Below are positions 26,246 through 36,700 of a DNA stretch of 64,000 nucleotides, piece after piece. Position 1 is the stretch's first letter; each line of letters starts with the position of its first letter. The notes under the pieces are model-generated. The model made no database searches, was not told where the DNA came from, and worked only from the letters and a program-made list of their open reading frames with translations. The position numbers and the translations under genes are program-made. This DNA is from an uncultured Cytophagales bacterium (GTDB lineage Bacteria > Bacteroidota > Bacteroidia > Cytophagales > Amoebophilaceae). The DNA is taken from the NCBI GenBank assembly GCA_946409305.1, contig CAMJVU010000001.1:59173-123172 (forward strand). Direction: 5' to 3'.

Positions 26246-26575
26246 ATTAAACCAAAGGGATCAACCAATTGAATAACGTAGAGAATGTTCTGGGACGTGT
26301 GCGTTCTTAAACATTTTCTTACGGAAGATGGAATGTTTGGTTTTATCTTTGTAGATGCTGTGGGTTAGTGGTTGTTGTCTTGGTTAATAATTTTACGTGT
26401 AGGTAGGTTTGTATTTTAATTTTTATTGTGACGTTGTTTTATGGAATATGTGTAGGGTGTAAATGTTAAGAGTTTTTCTATTCAGTTTTCATTTCCTTTG
26501 TAGATTGAAATCGTGTAGGAATATCTCGTGGTTGTTTTAATTAAAAATATTTTGAAATCCTTTTTAAAAGTTTTT
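26246..26575. other. Intergenic region between DUF285 relic and ddl
   Basis: About 330 bases, both flanking genes ending here. No coding frame is convincing, and the T-rich stretch near ddl shows no clear hairpin. Confidence 0.5.
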
Positions 26576-27823
26576 TCAATTGATTTTAAATTTTTTAAAA
26601 CCGTTATCTATTATTTTTTCTATTAAATCCAGTGGAGTGTATCCATCGATAGCTGCTTGATGAAACAAACATGTAGCATGAGTAAGAGCAGGAAGACTGT
26701 TAATCTCTATAATCCACACTTCGATGTAGTTAATAAATATTTTAACCATTGCGTCTATTCTTGCATATCCATCAATGTTCAGTATCGTTGCTACATTGGT
26801 CATTACATTTTTCACATCTTGATTTATTTTTATATTTCTTTCGATGTCGTCAACAAAATTAGCTGGAGTTAAGTTTTGACCTTCTCCAGATAAAAATTTT
26901 TCTTCTAAAGATAAAATATTATTATTTGTAACGGTTTCTGACGGATTAAAAACGATGTATCGTTTATCAATATTACTATAATCTGTTATAAGTCCACATG
27001 AAATTTCAATAAGTTTATTAGCATTTTCACAAGTAATAAGGTCCTCTATTAAAATGTCCATGTGAAAAGGAATATAAGTGTTTTTTGTTAAACCAAACTC
27101 GTTTCTTAATTCATCAGTCAATTTCCTATTCATAAATGCGACATCTATGTAGTCTATCAATTGTTTTTCATTAGAAATAAGTACGACTCCATAACTGCTT
27201 CCATCATCAACAGGTTTGACGATCATTGGAAATTTTATAGATTCTTCTATTTGTGTTAATTCCTTGTATTTATTATCATTCCATTTATTTATATTGACAA
27301 CATATTGATTTGCAACATTTATTCCGTTTTGGTGTAGTTTACGATTTGTTAAATACTTATTCATAGTCAATTTAGCTACATCAGCAGAAGATCCATTATA
27401 TGGTATTTTTAAACCGTCAAATATTGTTTGTATTGTTCCATCTTCTCCAGGTATGCCATGTAATGCAATGAATGCAAAATCAATTACATTTTTCATGCCT
27501 TCAAACGATATAGGAATTATATTTGAGATAGAAATTGTACACGAATATTTGTTCTTTATGCACGTTAATTCATTATCTAACTGAAAGTTATTAATCTCAT
27601 TTTCTTTTATCCTTCTAAATATTTCATCTGCATTGTCTTGTAGTAATAGTTTTATTGGAATGATGAATGTTTGTATGTCGTTCACGGTTCCTGTTACAAA
27701 TATTGGAATAGGTGTATATTTTTGTGACGTAAAAAGCTTCATGACCACATTCCTTCCACTTTCTAAAGAAACATCTCTTTCTGCCGACAAGCCACCTAAA
27801 AGAACTCCTACTCTTTTTTTCAT
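26576..27823 (-). CDS. ddl: D-alanine--D-alanine ligase
   Basis: A 415-residue ATP-grasp enzyme that joins two D-alanines for the peptidoglycan stem peptide. Motifs in order: MKKRVGVLLGGLSAERDVSL (N-terminal domain), ALHGIPGEDGTIQ, IPYNGSSADVAKLTMNK, the ATP-grasp KPVDDGSSYGV, and the C-terminal EINSLPALTHATCLFHQA (metal and substrate binding). It is 50-100 residues longer than most Ddl proteins; the extra length is spread in the central part (for example around MNRKLTDELRNEFG and CGLITDYSNIDKRY). The second Met is chosen as start because the family begins there. Together with the M23 peptidase it shows an intact wall pathway. Confidence 0.95.
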   Translation of the reverse strand: MKKRVGVLLGGLSAERDVSLESGRNVVMKLFTSQKYTPIPIFVTGTVNDIQTFIIPIKLLLQDNADEIFRRIKENEINNFQLDNELTCIKNKYSCTISISNIIPISFEGMKNVIDFAFIALHGIPGEDGTIQTIFDGLKIPYNGSSADVAKLTMNKYLTNRKLHQNGINVANQYVVNINKWNDNKYKELTQIEESIKFPMIVKPVDDGSSYGVVLISNEKQLIDYIDVAFMNRKLTDELRNEFGLTKNTYIPFHMDILIEDLITCENANKLIEISCGLITDYSNIDKRYIVFNPSETVTNNNILSLEEKFLSGEGQNLTPANFVDDIERNIKINQDVKNVMTNVATILNIDGYARIDAMVKIFINYIEVWIIEINSLPALTHATCLFHQAAIDGYTPLDLIEKIIDNGFKKFKIN

Positions 27824-27871
27824 ACTTTGCATAAGATTATATGTGTTTAAGTCGCTTTTTTACACACGATC

Positions 27872-28954
27872 TTAGTTGATTGCATCCTCGTCTACATTGT
27901 CGTTCGCGTCATCTAAATTATTCCCATTCTCGGTTGTATTAACATTATCATTGTTGCTAGATGAAAAATAGTCAGAAATTTTACCACGTTCACGTCTTAC
28001 TATTTCATTATTCCTTTTAAATCCCTTCTTTTCCAGCGTTTTATCCTTCTCGATAAGAAGGTCTTCATTTGTTCTGTTTCCGTTGATACATCTATTCAAA
28101 AAACAGTATAAAACATTGTAAATTTTACTAGGACATTCACGTATATTTTCGTCCATAACATCAACACATGTTTGGAAATCTTCATCATCACTATACTGTC
28201 TCATTTCTTTTATTAACTCGTTGTATTGTTCAATTTTGTCCACATTACAACCATTGCTGTCAAATTTACCATAATCTTTTACTATTTTAATAGCGCGGTC
28301 ACAACTAACAATTTCGTTGTACTTCGACACAAGGAAGTACACATTTTTGTCATCCTTTAACAAAGACTTCTTATCTTCTTTAATTGACTTTACCAAAAAA
28401 TCAACTTGATATATGTCATTATGTACATCAGATGTTAATAGGATATCTGATTCATTTTTGTTTACATGTTTCAAAATACTTAACTTTAATTTCAGGAAAA
28501 GTCTTTTGTCTTCAGCTATACGTTTTTTTGAATCATTAATGTAAAAATTTTCCACTTGTTTATTATCGATTACTGTGTAGCAATTATCTATTTTAACAAA
28601 AGTATTGTTCTTTTTTTCTAATTTCATTAATTCTTTAAATGTTAGAAGGTCCATTTCACCGTTAAAAATGTAGTTATCACATGTTATACTTTTAAAATTA
28701 CGTTTAGAATCTTTACAATAATCCTTGTATATCCCGTTTAGAAAGGACAAAACGTCACTAACAGATTTTACATTGTCGGAAATAATTGTAGAAATATTAA
28801 ATAATGCATGACAGAATAAATTTTCTTTTTCATTGTTCTGTTGTTCGTAATTTTCTTTTGTACTTTCTACATCTTGTGACTGTAAGTTTAGTGTATCATT
28901 GTTAGTTAAGACCAACACAAAACTAAAGAAGTACAAAATAGCCAAACGTTCCAT
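27872..28954 (-). CDS. Exported protein of unknown function
   Basis: A 360-residue protein with a signal peptide (MERLAILYFFSFVLVLTNND) and a mostly helical, Lys/Asp/Asn-rich mature part. A scattered set of about ten cysteines (for example FCHAL, KDYCKD, CDNY, CDRAI, NGCN, CVDVM, RECPS, YCFLNRC) could form disulfides outside the cytoplasm. The last 35 residues are Asn/Asp-rich and probably disordered. No domain is recognised. It lies 38 bases downstream of a barrel protein gene on the same strand and may be part of that transcript. Secretion is supported; a role in host contact is only a guess. Confidence 0.7.
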   Translation of the reverse strand: MERLAILYFFSFVLVLTNNDTLNLQSQDVESTKENYEQQNNEKENLFCHALFNISTIISDNVKSVSDVLSFLNGIYKDYCKDSKRNFKSITCDNYIFNGEMDLLTFKELMKLEKKNNTFVKIDNCYTVIDNKQVENFYINDSKKRIAEDKRLFLKLKLSILKHVNKNESDILLTSDVHNDIYQVDFLVKSIKEDKKSLLKDDKNVYFLVSKYNEIVSCDRAIKIVKDYGKFDSNGCNVDKIEQYNELIKEMRQYSDDEDFQTCVDVMDENIRECPSKIYNVLYCFLNRCINGNRTNEDLLIEKDKTLEKKGFKRNNEIVRRERGKISDYFSSSNNDNVNTTENGNNLDDANDNVDEDAIN

Positions 28955-28992
28955 ACTCTTATGATGAGGGCGTTTTTATTATCCGTCCAAAT

Positions 28993-30828
28993 TTATATAA
29001 CCCTAATTCCCAATCCTAAGTAAAAATTTTCTACTTTAAAATATTCAAGACTTCCATCTCTCCAATCATTAACAAAATCGACAATGTTGGTATTTGCTCC
29101 CATGCTAATGTAGAAGTATTTACTTATTTTTGATTTTATTCCGAATAATTCCAATACTTTTATATTTGCACTGATACTATATCTGAGTCTTCCAATTAAA
29201 AAAAATCTTTCCCATTTGCCAAAAAAAGGCATTCCTAATGTTCCTCTTATTGTTCTAAGATAACGACAAATTACTTTTCTTCCCAAAATTTCTCCATCTC
29301 CAATTAAATAAAAACCAAAGCGGTTATCTATTCTTAAAATTTTGTAATCGAAGCTGTGAGATAAACCAAATATAACGCATGTACAGTCAATGAGGTTCTT
29401 ATCAAGGCCTCTACCTCCAGTTGGCGGAATTCCGAGAACTGGGTTTCCTGGGTTTCCGTTCTTGTATTTTTTTAATTTAGAGTATTGACACTCTACTGTT
29501 AAAAATAGTCCGAATGAATGAACTTTTGACACTTTGAACAAAAATGGTGAGCATATATTTAATCCCAAACCACCGGTGTAAAAAGGGGCAACAACCCTGG
29601 ATGATAATGAAGCATCCATACATTTATATTCCCCACACACGAAACCGTTTATCCCAACATATGTCGCATATCTTCTTTTTAAATCATATACATTGTTGTC
29701 ATTAAACCACTTGATTGTTTCCCTACCTTCGTAAAAAGTATAATTACCATTGATCGCAAAAATAAAATTTTTAATTCCTCCGATAATTTTACGATCATCT
29801 TGTCTCAGAAATAACAAAGGATTATACGTATATCCAGTCTCTAAAATTATATCCCATGATTTTGCAATTCTTGTCTTAAGGATCAGTTTAAAAGAAAAAA
29901 TGGGATCTATCATTGTCTCGTACAACTTTACATTATTATTCAAATTGTCTTTATCATATTTTCTATAATTTTTCGTAACAGCAAACAATGTTGCTCCAAC
30001 TCCAAGTTGCGGAATAATTCTGAAGCGACCATCTCTATCAACTTCCGGTTCAAAATATGCAATAAGATTAGCTATTCCGTTAAAATATTGTAGGTAATAT
30101 TGATCTTTGGCGAGTGGGTGATAGCCATAACTTCCAAAGTGAGATGTAGATTCTCCATTAAATCTGTTATTAAGCGCATTCCTAATCTTGTAGTCGAAGA
30201 AACCTTTTTTATAGCCAATACTACTGAAAGCTGACGGAACAGTTTTAAAGATGTTAATTATCCCAGTTATTAAATGCCCACCTCCATTAAAAATGCCTAT
30301 TCCCACATCTAAAAGGGCAACTCCTAAATCACGACAAGTAACGAGTAGTACTCTTCCCAATACCGTTCCTCCACTAAGCACACCTTCCATCGCATGTCTT
30401 CCTAGCCAATGATCAAAATCAAAATAAGATACTCTGATTCCCAATCTTGGGAAAAATCCTAGTCTATGTGCAGCTCCCTTTTTAGTTACGAGCCAATCTA
30501 CCCCTAGATTCAATCCACCGCCAAAATCTGGTTGTAACTTACAATCTGTCAAATTTGTCGATTGACCGATATCATTTGAATAGAATCGCAAATAGTTACA
30601 ATTAATTCCAAATCTTACAGATATGGGAACTGAATATTTGATATTGTGAGAATTTAAACAATATTTTTTATCAAAATCTTTTATATTGCCATCAGCTGGA
30701 TATTCTATTCCCTCGTTTTTTTTGATTTCAGTACTTTTTTTTTTAAAGACGTTATTTCCACTATTTTTGATGTCAGACATTCCACAATACAAAGAAATAA
30801 GAAATAATGTAAAAATTTTGTTTTGCAT
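28993..30828 (-). CDS. Large outer-membrane beta-barrel protein
   Basis: A 611-residue exported protein. The signal peptide is MQNKIFTLFLISLYCGMSD. The rest is rich in alternating aromatic/glycine strands such as LGFFPRLGIRVSYFDF, RIIPQLGVGATLFAV and FYLGLGIRVI at the C-terminus, typical of outer-membrane barrels. A Gly-rich hydrophobic segment (residues about 145-195) is unusual within it. It shares several strand motifs (GF.PR.GI.V, ..NALN.R, PQLGVGA.LF) with the next gene upstream, so the two are tandem paralogues separated by three bases. The family is unknown to me. The closing residue is Ile rather than Phe or Trp. Confidence 0.75.
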   Translation of the reverse strand: MQNKIFTLFLISLYCGMSDIKNSGNNVFKKKSTEIKKNEGIEYPADGNIKDFDKKYCLNSHNIKYSVPISVRFGINCNYLRFYSNDIGQSTNLTDCKLQPDFGGGLNLGVDWLVTKKGAAHRLGFFPRLGIRVSYFDFDHWLGRHAMEGVLSGGTVLGRVLLVTCRDLGVALLDVGIGIFNGGGHLITGIINIFKTVPSAFSSIGYKKGFFDYKIRNALNNRFNGESTSHFGSYGYHPLAKDQYYLQYFNGIANLIAYFEPEVDRDGRFRIIPQLGVGATLFAVTKNYRKYDKDNLNNNVKLYETMIDPIFSFKLILKTRIAKSWDIILETGYTYNPLLFLRQDDRKIIGGIKNFIFAINGNYTFYEGRETIKWFNDNNVYDLKRRYATYVGINGFVCGEYKCMDASLSSRVVAPFYTGGLGLNICSPFLFKVSKVHSFGLFLTVECQYSKLKKYKNGNPGNPVLGIPPTGGRGLDKNLIDCTCVIFGLSHSFDYKILRIDNRFGFYLIGDGEILGRKVICRYLRTIRGTLGMPFFGKWERFFLIGRLRYSISANIKVLELFGIKSKISKYFYISMGANTNIVDFVNDWRDGSLEYFKVENFYLGLGIRVI

Positions 30829-30831
30829 CGT

Positions 30832-32340
30832 TTAAAATTCGTAACCAATACCAACCATAAATGTTTTAAAATTGACGATAGCCATGTTTGTTAATTTGAG
30901 GTCAGCGATGGTTAAGTTAATTCTACAGACATTCCACACACATCCAATAGAGAGCACAACGCCATTTAATAAACTTTCTTTTCGTACCATTTTTAATGCC
31001 TTTAATATCATTATATCAAATTTAGAAGTGTAAAAAAATCTATTAAATAATATTCTTTTTAAGGTGTATGTGGAAAGTATCTTATCTTTTGTAATACCAA
31101 ACATCTTTATTCCAAACACATTTACGAATTTCACCAATTTACTACAAAATCTATATCCTCCAAATATAGCAAAGTTTAACAATCCTTTATTAACAATGTT
31201 TGTACCATCTTTGATATTACCCTTTTCATATCTGTCGACAAAATCCATTATTCCCATTATTCCACACGTTAATCCATTTTTGAAATTATAACTAAAACTA
31301 ACATCTCCCAATCCTCTGTATTTATCATTTGGGTTAAGTATTCTCAATCTGTGAAAACCACCATTAACAATAATTGAAGATGTATTGAACGAATTATTAA
31401 CAGTATTCATTTTAAGATATTCTATAGCTTTTTTTTCTATCGAACTGTCAAATTTAAAATTCAGACCTATACTCACATGTATCCCATCAAAAAATACAGA
31501 TAAAAGATCACATTGATCTGTGTTTTTTGTAAATAAATTCCATAACATTGGGTTGAGTTTATGGTCTACGTTGATAGTCATGTACACGAAACTTCCCCAC
31601 CAGAGTCGCACTCCAACTCCAGCCAAAAATAACAAATCAAAACCTTTGTATATAGTATTTTCATCTATATCATTTGCAGCACTCTTCTTTTTCCATCCTT
31701 CTGTCCCTTTGCTTAAATAATAAAACGAGGCACCAATACCAAATCTCGGATATATGTTATAAAGTGGGATATTGGTAGTCGTCGGTTCTATGAAAAATAT
31801 AGCGTCAAATCGTTTTCCACCCGTCCATCCTAGTGGATTAAAAATATTAAAATTATTATTACGTACAGCAAGTGCATTATTTATCTGTTCATATATCGAT
31901 CCTTTTTTGTTCCCATCTTTATCTGTATTACCAACCAAGTGATCTGCTCTTACTAATAATCCCACTCTTGGAACGAAACCTAAGTAACCAATTAATTTTC
32001 TGTTGCTCACTAACAATTTATACTCAAATCCTAAAATAACTGATGCTTTAGCACGTAAAAGACCATCGGGATGATAAACGCTTGATTCTCCTCCGAGAGC
32101 ACCGGATAGTGTTAGATCTATTGGAATACTATCTATTGTCTTCTCGTCTGGTTGTTTTTTTACTTTTCTGACACTTTCAATTTGCCCCTTTGTTATATTT
32201 CTTACGTTCTTTCTTTTCGCATCTTCTATGCTATCAAATATGTCATCCATTAAACACTCATTGGGCTGCTTCGGAACAACAACCTTAGTATTATTGACAA
32301 AAAACCCAAAAATAAATAACAACAAAAACATTGTACGCAT
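30832..32340 (-). CDS. Outer-membrane beta-barrel protein, paralogue of the next gene
   Basis: A 502-residue exported protein with signal peptide MRTMFLLLFIFGFFVNNTKV. Strand-like stretches include LIGYLGFVPRVGLLVRAD, NIYPRFGIGASFYYL and LWWGSFVYMTINV, and it ends in FMVGIGYEF with a terminal Phe, the usual barrel signature. GFVPRVG and the NNALAVRN segment match the 611-residue protein three bases downstream, which supports a duplication. There is no recognised domain name. The start is divergent from a phospholipase C-like gene, with about 30 bases between them, so a promoter on each strand must overlap here. Confidence 0.75.
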   Translation of the reverse strand: MRTMFLLLFIFGFFVNNTKVVVPKQPNECLMDDIFDSIEDAKRKNVRNITKGQIESVRKVKKQPDEKTIDSIPIDLTLSGALGGESSVYHPDGLLRAKASVILGFEYKLLVSNRKLIGYLGFVPRVGLLVRADHLVGNTDKDGNKKGSIYEQINNALAVRNNNFNIFNPLGWTGGKRFDAIFFIEPTTTNIPLYNIYPRFGIGASFYYLSKGTEGWKKKSAANDIDENTIYKGFDLLFLAGVGVRLWWGSFVYMTINVDHKLNPMLWNLFTKNTDQCDLLSVFFDGIHVSIGLNFKFDSSIEKKAIEYLKMNTVNNSFNTSSIIVNGGFHRLRILNPNDKYRGLGDVSFSYNFKNGLTCGIMGIMDFVDRYEKGNIKDGTNIVNKGLLNFAIFGGYRFCSKLVKFVNVFGIKMFGITKDKILSTYTLKRILFNRFFYTSKFDIMILKALKMVRKESLLNGVVLSIGCVWNVCRINLTIADLKLTNMAIVNFKTFMVGIGYEF

Positions 32341-32371
32341 TACACAACCATAAATATTATTACCCGTATTT

Positions 32372-33250
32372 ATGTGGCTTGTAAAATCTTATGAAATGTT
32401 AATTAAAATATTTTCACTGCATGTACTATTAAACTGGGGTTTCTATGCTCACAAAATGATAAATTATCATGCTGTTTTTACATTACATGAAGAGGTGTTG
32501 GATTTTTACAAAGAGAAAAAAAACATCAAGTATTTTGTGCAAAAAGCTGGTGTCCCAGATAATAGAAAATTTATTCCAGGGTATAGACATGAGAAGTTTT
32601 ATCATTATATCGATCTAGATTTTTACGACATAGATGATTCGGATGATTGGAAGTCTGTGTTTAATAAAATAACGGAAAAGTATAACGAAAAACATGGAAT
32701 AGTTCCTTGGACTATCATAAAAGTACAAAAGGAATTAACACAAGCATTTAAAAATCAGAGTAGGAATAGGATTCTGAAATTATCTGTAGACATAGCTCAT
32801 TACATTGGCGATTCCACTATGCCATTACATACAACGAAAAACTATGATGGTCAAGCAACTAATCAACGAGGTATTCATAATTTTTATGAAACAAGACTAC
32901 CGGAATTATTTAGCAAGAATTATGATTTTGTTGTTGGAAAGGCTGAATATATAAAAAATCCGATGGAAGTGATATTGACTAGTATTTTAGAAACGCACCG
33001 GTTAATAAATACTTTACTAGAATGTGATAGGGAAGTTTCAAAAAAAATGTTAATAGGTAGGTACGCCTACGAAAAAAGAGGAAAGAGTGGGTTTTCTAGG
33101 ACATTTTCTAAAGAATACGCAAAAGCGTATCATGATTTAATAGGAAAACAGGTTGAACAGCAAATGTGTAGAGCTGTTAAGTTGGTAGGAGATTTTATTT
33201 ATACTTGTTGGGTTGATGCTGGTAAACCAGATTTGAAAAACACTAAGTAG
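32372..33250 (+). CDS. Exported zinc-dependent phospholipase C / S1-P1 nuclease-like protein
   Basis: A 292-residue protein of the fold shared by zinc-dependent phospholipase C and S1/P1 nucleases. After a short signal peptide comes NWGFYAHKMINYHAV, where the Trp and His are the usual first metal ligands of the mature enzyme. Further ligand motifs are RHEKFYHYIDLD, VDIAHYIGDSTMPLHTTKNYDGQ and GIHNFYE (His, Asp, His, Glu in order). The version with GFYAHK and LHTTKNYDGQ is the one common in Bacteroidota, whose substrate is not known; phospholipid or nucleic acid hydrolysis are both possible. The start at 32372 leaves about 21 residues before the Trp, a better signal length than the alternative at 32396. 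nrdG follows after 22 bases. Confidence 0.85.
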   Translation: MWLVKSYEMLIKIFSLHVLLNWGFYAHKMINYHAVFTLHEEVLDFYKEKKNIKYFVQKAGVPDNRKFIPGYRHEKFYHYIDLDFYDIDDSDDWKSVFNKITEKYNEKHGIVPWTIIKVQKELTQAFKNQSRNRILKLSVDIAHYIGDSTMPLHTTKNYDGQATNQRGIHNFYETRLPELFSKNYDFVVGKAEYIKNPMEVILTSILETHRLINTLLECDREVSKKMLIGRYAYEKRGKSGFSRTFSKEYAKAYHDLIGKQVEQQMCRAVKLVGDFIYTCWVDAGKPDLKNTK

Positions 33251-33272
33251 GAGGAAGTAACTAAAGTATCTT

Positions 33273-33767
33273 ATGACTAACGAGACACAATACTTACGTG
33301 TGATAAAAATATTTGGGGGAACTACTGTTGATGGTCCTGGATTGAGAACTTCTGTGTATTTTGCAGGATGTAAACATCATTGCAAGGGGTGTCATAATCC
33401 TGAGTCTTGGGACGTGAATGGTGGGTCACTAATGTTGGTTGATGATATTGTAAATGAAATTGAATATTATAAATTTAACGTAACGTTAAGTGGTGGAGAT
33501 CCACTGTACCAAGACTTGGATGTATTATCTAACTTGTGTGACAGAATACGTGGTTTAGGATTAAATATTTGGTTATATACTGGATTTACGATAGAAGATC
33601 TGCAAAGGGATAAAAAGTATGATAAAATATTGAGTAGTGTCGATGTTATAGTTGATGGACCATTTATATTGGGGAGAAAAAGTAATGATATAATTTTTAG
33701 AGGTTCAACTAATCAGAAAATATTTAAGAGAGATAAGGACAATAAATGGTCAGAAATATATACATAA
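33273..33767 (+). CDS. nrdG: Anaerobic ribonucleotide reductase activating enzyme
   Basis: A 164-residue radical SAM protein that installs the glycyl radical on NrdD. The [4Fe-4S] motif is CKHHCKGCHNPESW (CxxxCxxC, about residues 30-37), preceded by GTTVDGPGLRTSVYFAGC, the NrdG signature; TLSGGDPL is the SAM-binding GGE-like motif with Asp in place of Glu. Length is normal. nrdD is not next to it, which is unusual because the two are often adjacent. The enzyme works only without oxygen, so the organism is anaerobic or at least has an anoxic phase. It is convergent with the contractile injection system operon, nine bases apart. Confidence 0.93.
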   Translation: MTNETQYLRVIKIFGGTTVDGPGLRTSVYFAGCKHHCKGCHNPESWDVNGGSLMLVDDIVNEIEYYKFNVTLSGGDPLYQDLDVLSNLCDRIRGLGLNIWLYTGFTIEDLQRDKKYDKILSSVDVIVDGPFILGRKSNDIIFRGSTNQKIFKRDKDNKWSEIYT

Positions 33768-33775
33768 TTTTCAGA

Positions 33776-36700
33776 TTAATCGGTATCTGATTTATATTTT
33801 ATTCCGAAATTATTAACGCATATGGGAATGTTCATGTATGGAGTTTTTACAATTCTCATATCCCAAGGTAGTTCACCTATATATTCATCATATTTTTTAT
33901 TTCCGACGTCTATGACCCAATAGTATTTTATATCGTTTTTACATTCATATTTGGCTAATGATAGTTTGCAGTCTCTTTGTAACATGTATTCACGAAAGTT
34001 GCTTACATTTATTCCATCTTTAAATTCTTCAAAACGAGTTAACTCTTGTAATCCTGGCCATGAGTCTATACATTTCAAGACAATATTTTCTGAATTATGA
34101 ATCAAAGTATCTATTTCATCTTGTAGCAAAGTTCCATCTTCTTCATTATGACTGAAGATATATTGATCATATATAACGTCATCGTGATTATATCCGCACA
34201 TCAACTTATTGATAAGTATTCTCCAGTCTATATTTTTGTACGATTTATTGTATGCACATTGTATAGAATGAACAGCATTACTTTTTGATGTATCGTCTAT
34301 AAACGTTCCAGTGTTAGTATCTAAAAGATTTTGTGAGATAAACAATTCTTGAAGAAAAGGATATAGAATGATTATTCCACCGTTTCGCACATAAAAATAC
34401 TTTTCTATTGTTGTGTTACCTTCGTCGTTATCGTTGTTTTCATCGTTGCGAACAATTTCTTTTTCCTTATTTCTATTGACTCTATCTAAACGTTCTATTC
34501 TGTTTATAGTGTTTGCGATATAATTGATCTCTTCATTATTTATTATGTTATAATTTAAAATTTTGTCGAAAATAAACTCTATAAATTGACTATTATTCTC
34601 AGTTAATCTTTCAAAATACAATATATTTGATACATGTGATAGCACGTAATCTATCAATACAATTTTTAGTAATTCCTTATCGTGTTTAGAATTAATTATA
34701 TCAAAAAGTTTAGGTTCTTTACCTTTTATATTAAAAATACTTGTACCGAAGAATGTTCGTGATATACTGTCCAATATAGCTAGGTCGTCGCAAAATTGAA
34801 TATTTGTGTTTTCTTTACGAGTTAATGTGTAGTATATTAACAAAAACAATACTTTAGATTGTGTGATATTGCTCCGTTGAAGTACTTCATACAGGAGTTT
34901 TATGCGATCATTAAAAGAAACAATTTTTAATAGCATTTTATCCTCTAAGTGATCATGTGCGTACAAACAGAAACTTTCTATGACAGACGTATCTTTATTT
35001 CTTAGTATTGGGATAAAATCTTTTAAATGTTTACTGATACACTTTTTTAATAATCCGTTGATTGTTTTTGTTTCTTTTTGAGTAAAGTGATAGGAAGTTC
35101 CATTATACGTACTGATATGTTTTATCAATAAGTCTATTGCTCTTGTTTTATTTCCGTAAGAACTAAATAATGTTGATATTGTTTTAAGATCGTTTGTTCG
35201 TGTTTTTTTCCCTTCTGGATCGTGATAAATTAGTATTCTGTTTAATTGTGGAATGATTATAATAAGTTGTTTTATTTGGTTATAAGAAAGTTTGATAATC
35301 CAGTGTTTGTTTTTTTTTATTGCTTCTAAGAAATTATTACTTACCTCATCGTAAAAATGGTTTAATGATGTATTTTTGCAAGAATTTAAACTTTTACATA
35401 AGTTCTCAATCTCTTCATTTAGTGTAATATTGTCAGTTACATTATCATTTAGGATTTGAATAATCGTGTATAAATGGTCGTAGATCTGGCGTTTGTATAT
35501 TTTTAAAATTGTTTTTGCTATTAGTCTTGCACATGTGTTAACTCTTGTAAAGTATTCATTCAATAAATTACTGAAAGCATCAAATGAGATGACGTATCGT
35601 AGACATTCCAACACAGTGGCGCAGTGTATGGGATATTCATCATATATTTCGTATTGATTTAGTATTTTTTTTAATTCTGATATGGCATAAAATTCATAGT
35701 TTGTTTCTAGTGAACAATTTTCTGTCTGGTAGTTGATAATTTTGTCTTCATAATTATCAAATTTGTTAATTATGTTATTATTTGAAGTTAGGGGATTATT
35801 TTTTGTATTAGTAGTGTTATGATATTCATGTTCTTTTATGTTTTCATTTTTGTTATTATGTTGTGTTTTATAAATTGGGTTATTGGTTGGAACATTAGAT
35901 GCGTACGGGTAAGTAAGAATCTTATTGTTTTCGGACTTTATATGTTTTGATAGAATTTTATTTTTGTAGGTATCATCATAAATTTTTACAATAGGCACTT
36001 GTATTTTGCATAAAATTTCGTCGATTATGCTAATTTTACCTTGCGCATTAGGATTTTTTTTTGTATTAACTAAGTGGTTACATATGTCAATCATTGACAT
36101 TTTGGTTTTACTCTTTATGGTGAATATTATTTCTATTACCGATTTAATGTAATTATTTGAAAATTCTTTAAATAGTAAATACATGAGATATCTTTCTTTG
36201 TGTAAGATATACGATGGCAAGATATCTGCATGTATTATGGATGTTATTGTATAATCAATCGTATTTACGTCGCACTTATACAAGGTGGCAATTGTGCTTA
36301 AGATTATGTCATCCTTAATGAAAGTAAATATGTATGGCATATCGTTTGTTTTTTTTACAAAACGACATAAATGTTTTTTGTCTATTAAACCACGAAAAAT
36401 AAGATTATTTAATTTTTTTATCATGTTGTTTACGTAAGAGTTCGATACATTTGGGTATTTATTCCCAGTTGACAGTAATGATTCTATTTTATTTATTAAA
36501 TCTTTAACATTGTCATAGTGTGTCCTTTCGTACTTAGTAGTTTCCCCATTGTTGTCGAGTATTTGTTTTTTTTTTGTATTCTTGATTTTGTTATTTTGTT
36601 TAAAAATTTTTGTACTGTCAATATTTGTGCGGTTAGGTTTGTCTGAAGTATAACTTACGTCGTATCGTTCTAAAACGTTATAGATTTTATGCTTGATTGT

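Noticed and set aside
33245..33255. Shine-Dalgarno AGGAGG before nrdG
   Set aside because: It lies about 20 bases from the ATG, too far to act, and other genes in the window lack such sites.
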